NCBI GenBank assembly: GCA_003661385.1 | Contig: QMWA01000025.1 | Coordinates: 1-13,854 of the forward strand | Direction: 5' to 3' | Source of the DNA: Thermoproteota archaeon | GTDB taxonomy: Archaea; Korarchaeota; Korarchaeia; B14-G2 | DNA: 13,854 bases | Shown here: positions 13,489 through 13,854 of the stretch, piece after piece | How positions within the stretch are numbered: the first letter of the stretch is position 1 | How the letters are laid out: the number at the start of each line of letters is the position of its first letter | The notes under the pieces: model-generated | The model's database searches: none | The model's input: only the letters and a program-made list of their open reading frames with translations | What the model was told of the DNA's origin: nothing | Made by a program: the position numbers and the translations under genes

Positions 13489-13517
13489 GCTTCTGCTCTA
13501 GTAAGCCACACTAGTAG

Positions 13518-13602
13518 TGGGCCGGGAGGGACTCGAACCCTCGACCTCCGCCTCGTGAGGGCGGCTTTATGCTATCGAGTCATACCCCTAGACCACCGGC
13601 CC
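13518..13602 (-). tRNA. tRNA-Val(CAC) with one intron at 25/26
   Basis: The acceptor is GGGCCGG/CCGGCCC with discriminator A. The T arm is GAGGG-TTCGAGT-CCCTC and the D arm GTC-TAGGGGTAT-GAC. The anticodon arm is CCGCC-CTCACGA-GGCGG, anticodon CAC. A 13-nt intron (13566-13578) sits between the D stem and base 26. TATG pairs with CATA, flanked by bulges ACT and AAG, and cutting each bulge after its second base restores a 72-nt tRNA exactly. It lies 8 nt downstream of tRNA-Ser(GCT) on the same strand and has no separate promoter, so the two are probably one transcript. Confidence 0.93.
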
Positions 13603-13610
13603 CCAATGAG

Positions 13611-13721
13611 CGCCGGGGGTGGGATTTGAACCCACGCGGCCACAAGGGCCACAGGCTTAGCAGGCTTAGGCTCCTCTGCCTCCTACCAGGCTCTCCGGCC
13701 AAGCCTCTAGAGCACCCCGGC
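13611..13721 (-). tRNA. tRNA-Ser(GCT) with two introns, one only 10 nt
   Basis: The acceptor is GCCGGGG/CCCCGGC with discriminator G, as in archaeal tRNA-Ser. The T arm is GTGGG-TTCAAAT-CCCAC and the long variable arm is GGCC-CTTGT-GGCC. Intron 1 (13689-13706, 18 nt, D loop 15/16) has central helix CTCT/AGAG with bulges AGA and CCT; removing it gives D arm CTC-TAGTGGTAG-GAG. Intron 2 (13666-13675, AGGAGCCTAA, 10 nt, position 29/30) has central helix AGGC/GCCT with bulges AGA and AAG and a 3-nt loop. The spliced anticodon arm is CAGGC-CTGCTAA-GCCTG, anticodon GCT. The mature length is 83 nt. Intron 1 could be placed differently by a few bases, because an alternative D arm is also possible. Confidence 0.9.
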
Positions 13722-13732
13722 CTCTACTACAC

Positions 13733-13854
13733 CTACCAAACTAGGTACTTAAGGATTTCTAGAGGGTGGATGACAGCAAACTGACATACTCCTATTCTCC
13801 TTAGAGCTCTTATCACGCTGGCTGCATGCTTTACTGGGCAGATCAACTGATAAA
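13733..13854 (-). CDS. 3' end of an unidentified protein gene (partial)
   Basis: The last 39 codons of an open frame enter from the right edge on the minus strand, ending in VCQFAVIHPLEILKYLVW and a TAG at 13733-13735. The composition (alternating hydrophobic strand and helix, e.g. AASVIRALRRIGV) looks like real protein, and the stop lies 11 nt before tRNA-Ser. I do not recognise the family, and the piece is too short to prove coding. Confidence 0.4.
   Translation of the reverse strand, partial: YQLICPVKHAASVIRALRRIGVCQFAVIHPLEILKYLVW
13746..13758 (-). promoter_or_regulatory. Promoter of the tRNA-Ser / tRNA-Val transcript
   Basis: On the minus strand AAATC is followed by CTTAAGTA, centred about 28 nt before the tRNA-Ser 5' end. 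It lies inside the last codons of the partial reading frame at the window's right edge. Confidence 0.5.

Noticed and set aside
12925-13511. Open frames on the minus strand over the SRP RNA and the end of the TtuA-like gene.
   Set aside because: The region folds as SRP RNA with a perfect 12-bp closing helix; the frames have no protein-like pattern.

Overview
This window looks like a piece of chromosome from a thermophilic archaeon of the Thermoproteota (crenarchaeal side). The evidence is an archaeal 7S SRP RNA, archaeal DnaG and Pelota, a short archaeal PurA, a KEOPS subunit (Cgi121), TATA/BRE-type promoters, many TTG/GTG starts, and tRNA genes broken by tiny introns at non-canonical positions. 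That tRNA pattern is best known from Thermoproteales and Thermofilum-like lineages. The exact order cannot be fixed from sequence reading alone.

Layout. (1) 1-2621, plus strand: a translationally coupled operon encoding the C-terminal head of an SMC-family ATPase, a winged-helix protein with a ScpA/kleisin-like middle, and a small tandem winged-helix protein of KITE (ScpB / MAGE-Nse3) type. Together they look like a complete three-part SMC complex. (2) 2625-4396, minus strand: cgi121, preceded by tRNA-Arg(CCT), and purA. (3) 4447-6384, plus: a membrane-anchored, probably exported C25 (gingipain-like) cysteine peptidase, divergent from purA. (4) 6477-7587: tRNA-Thr(GGT), tRNA-Thr(TGT) running into rpiA, and a convergent tRNA-Met(CAT). 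(5) 7631-8803, minus: a DRG-like TGS-domain GTPase with altered nucleotide-binding motifs. (6) 8896-11272, plus: a promoter, a strongly structured RNA or leader at 8929-9042, then dnaG and pelA 3 nt apart. (7) 11279-12308, minus: a 96-residue membrane protein and a minimal nucleotidyltransferase. (8) 12362-13144, plus: a TtuA/Ncs6-like protein that keeps its metal-ligand cysteines but has lost the PP-loop. (9) 13166-13488: SRP RNA. (10) 13518-13854, minus: tRNA-Val(CAC), tRNA-Ser(GCT) and the 3' end of an unidentified gene.

Most genes concern chromosome organisation (SMC complex, DnaG), tRNA modification (Cgi121, TtuA-like protein) or translation and RNA quality control (Pelota, DnaG as exosome partner, SRP RNA). 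All six tRNA genes carry introns, ten in total by my folding. Nearly all can be drawn as bulge-helix-bulge or bulge-helix-loop substrates, and the shortest is 10 nt.

The strongest candidates for something new are the SMC/kleisin/KITE operon with its winged-helix kleisin and MAGE-like subunit, the 22-bp-stem RNA in front of dnaG, and the PP-loop-less TtuA paralogue.
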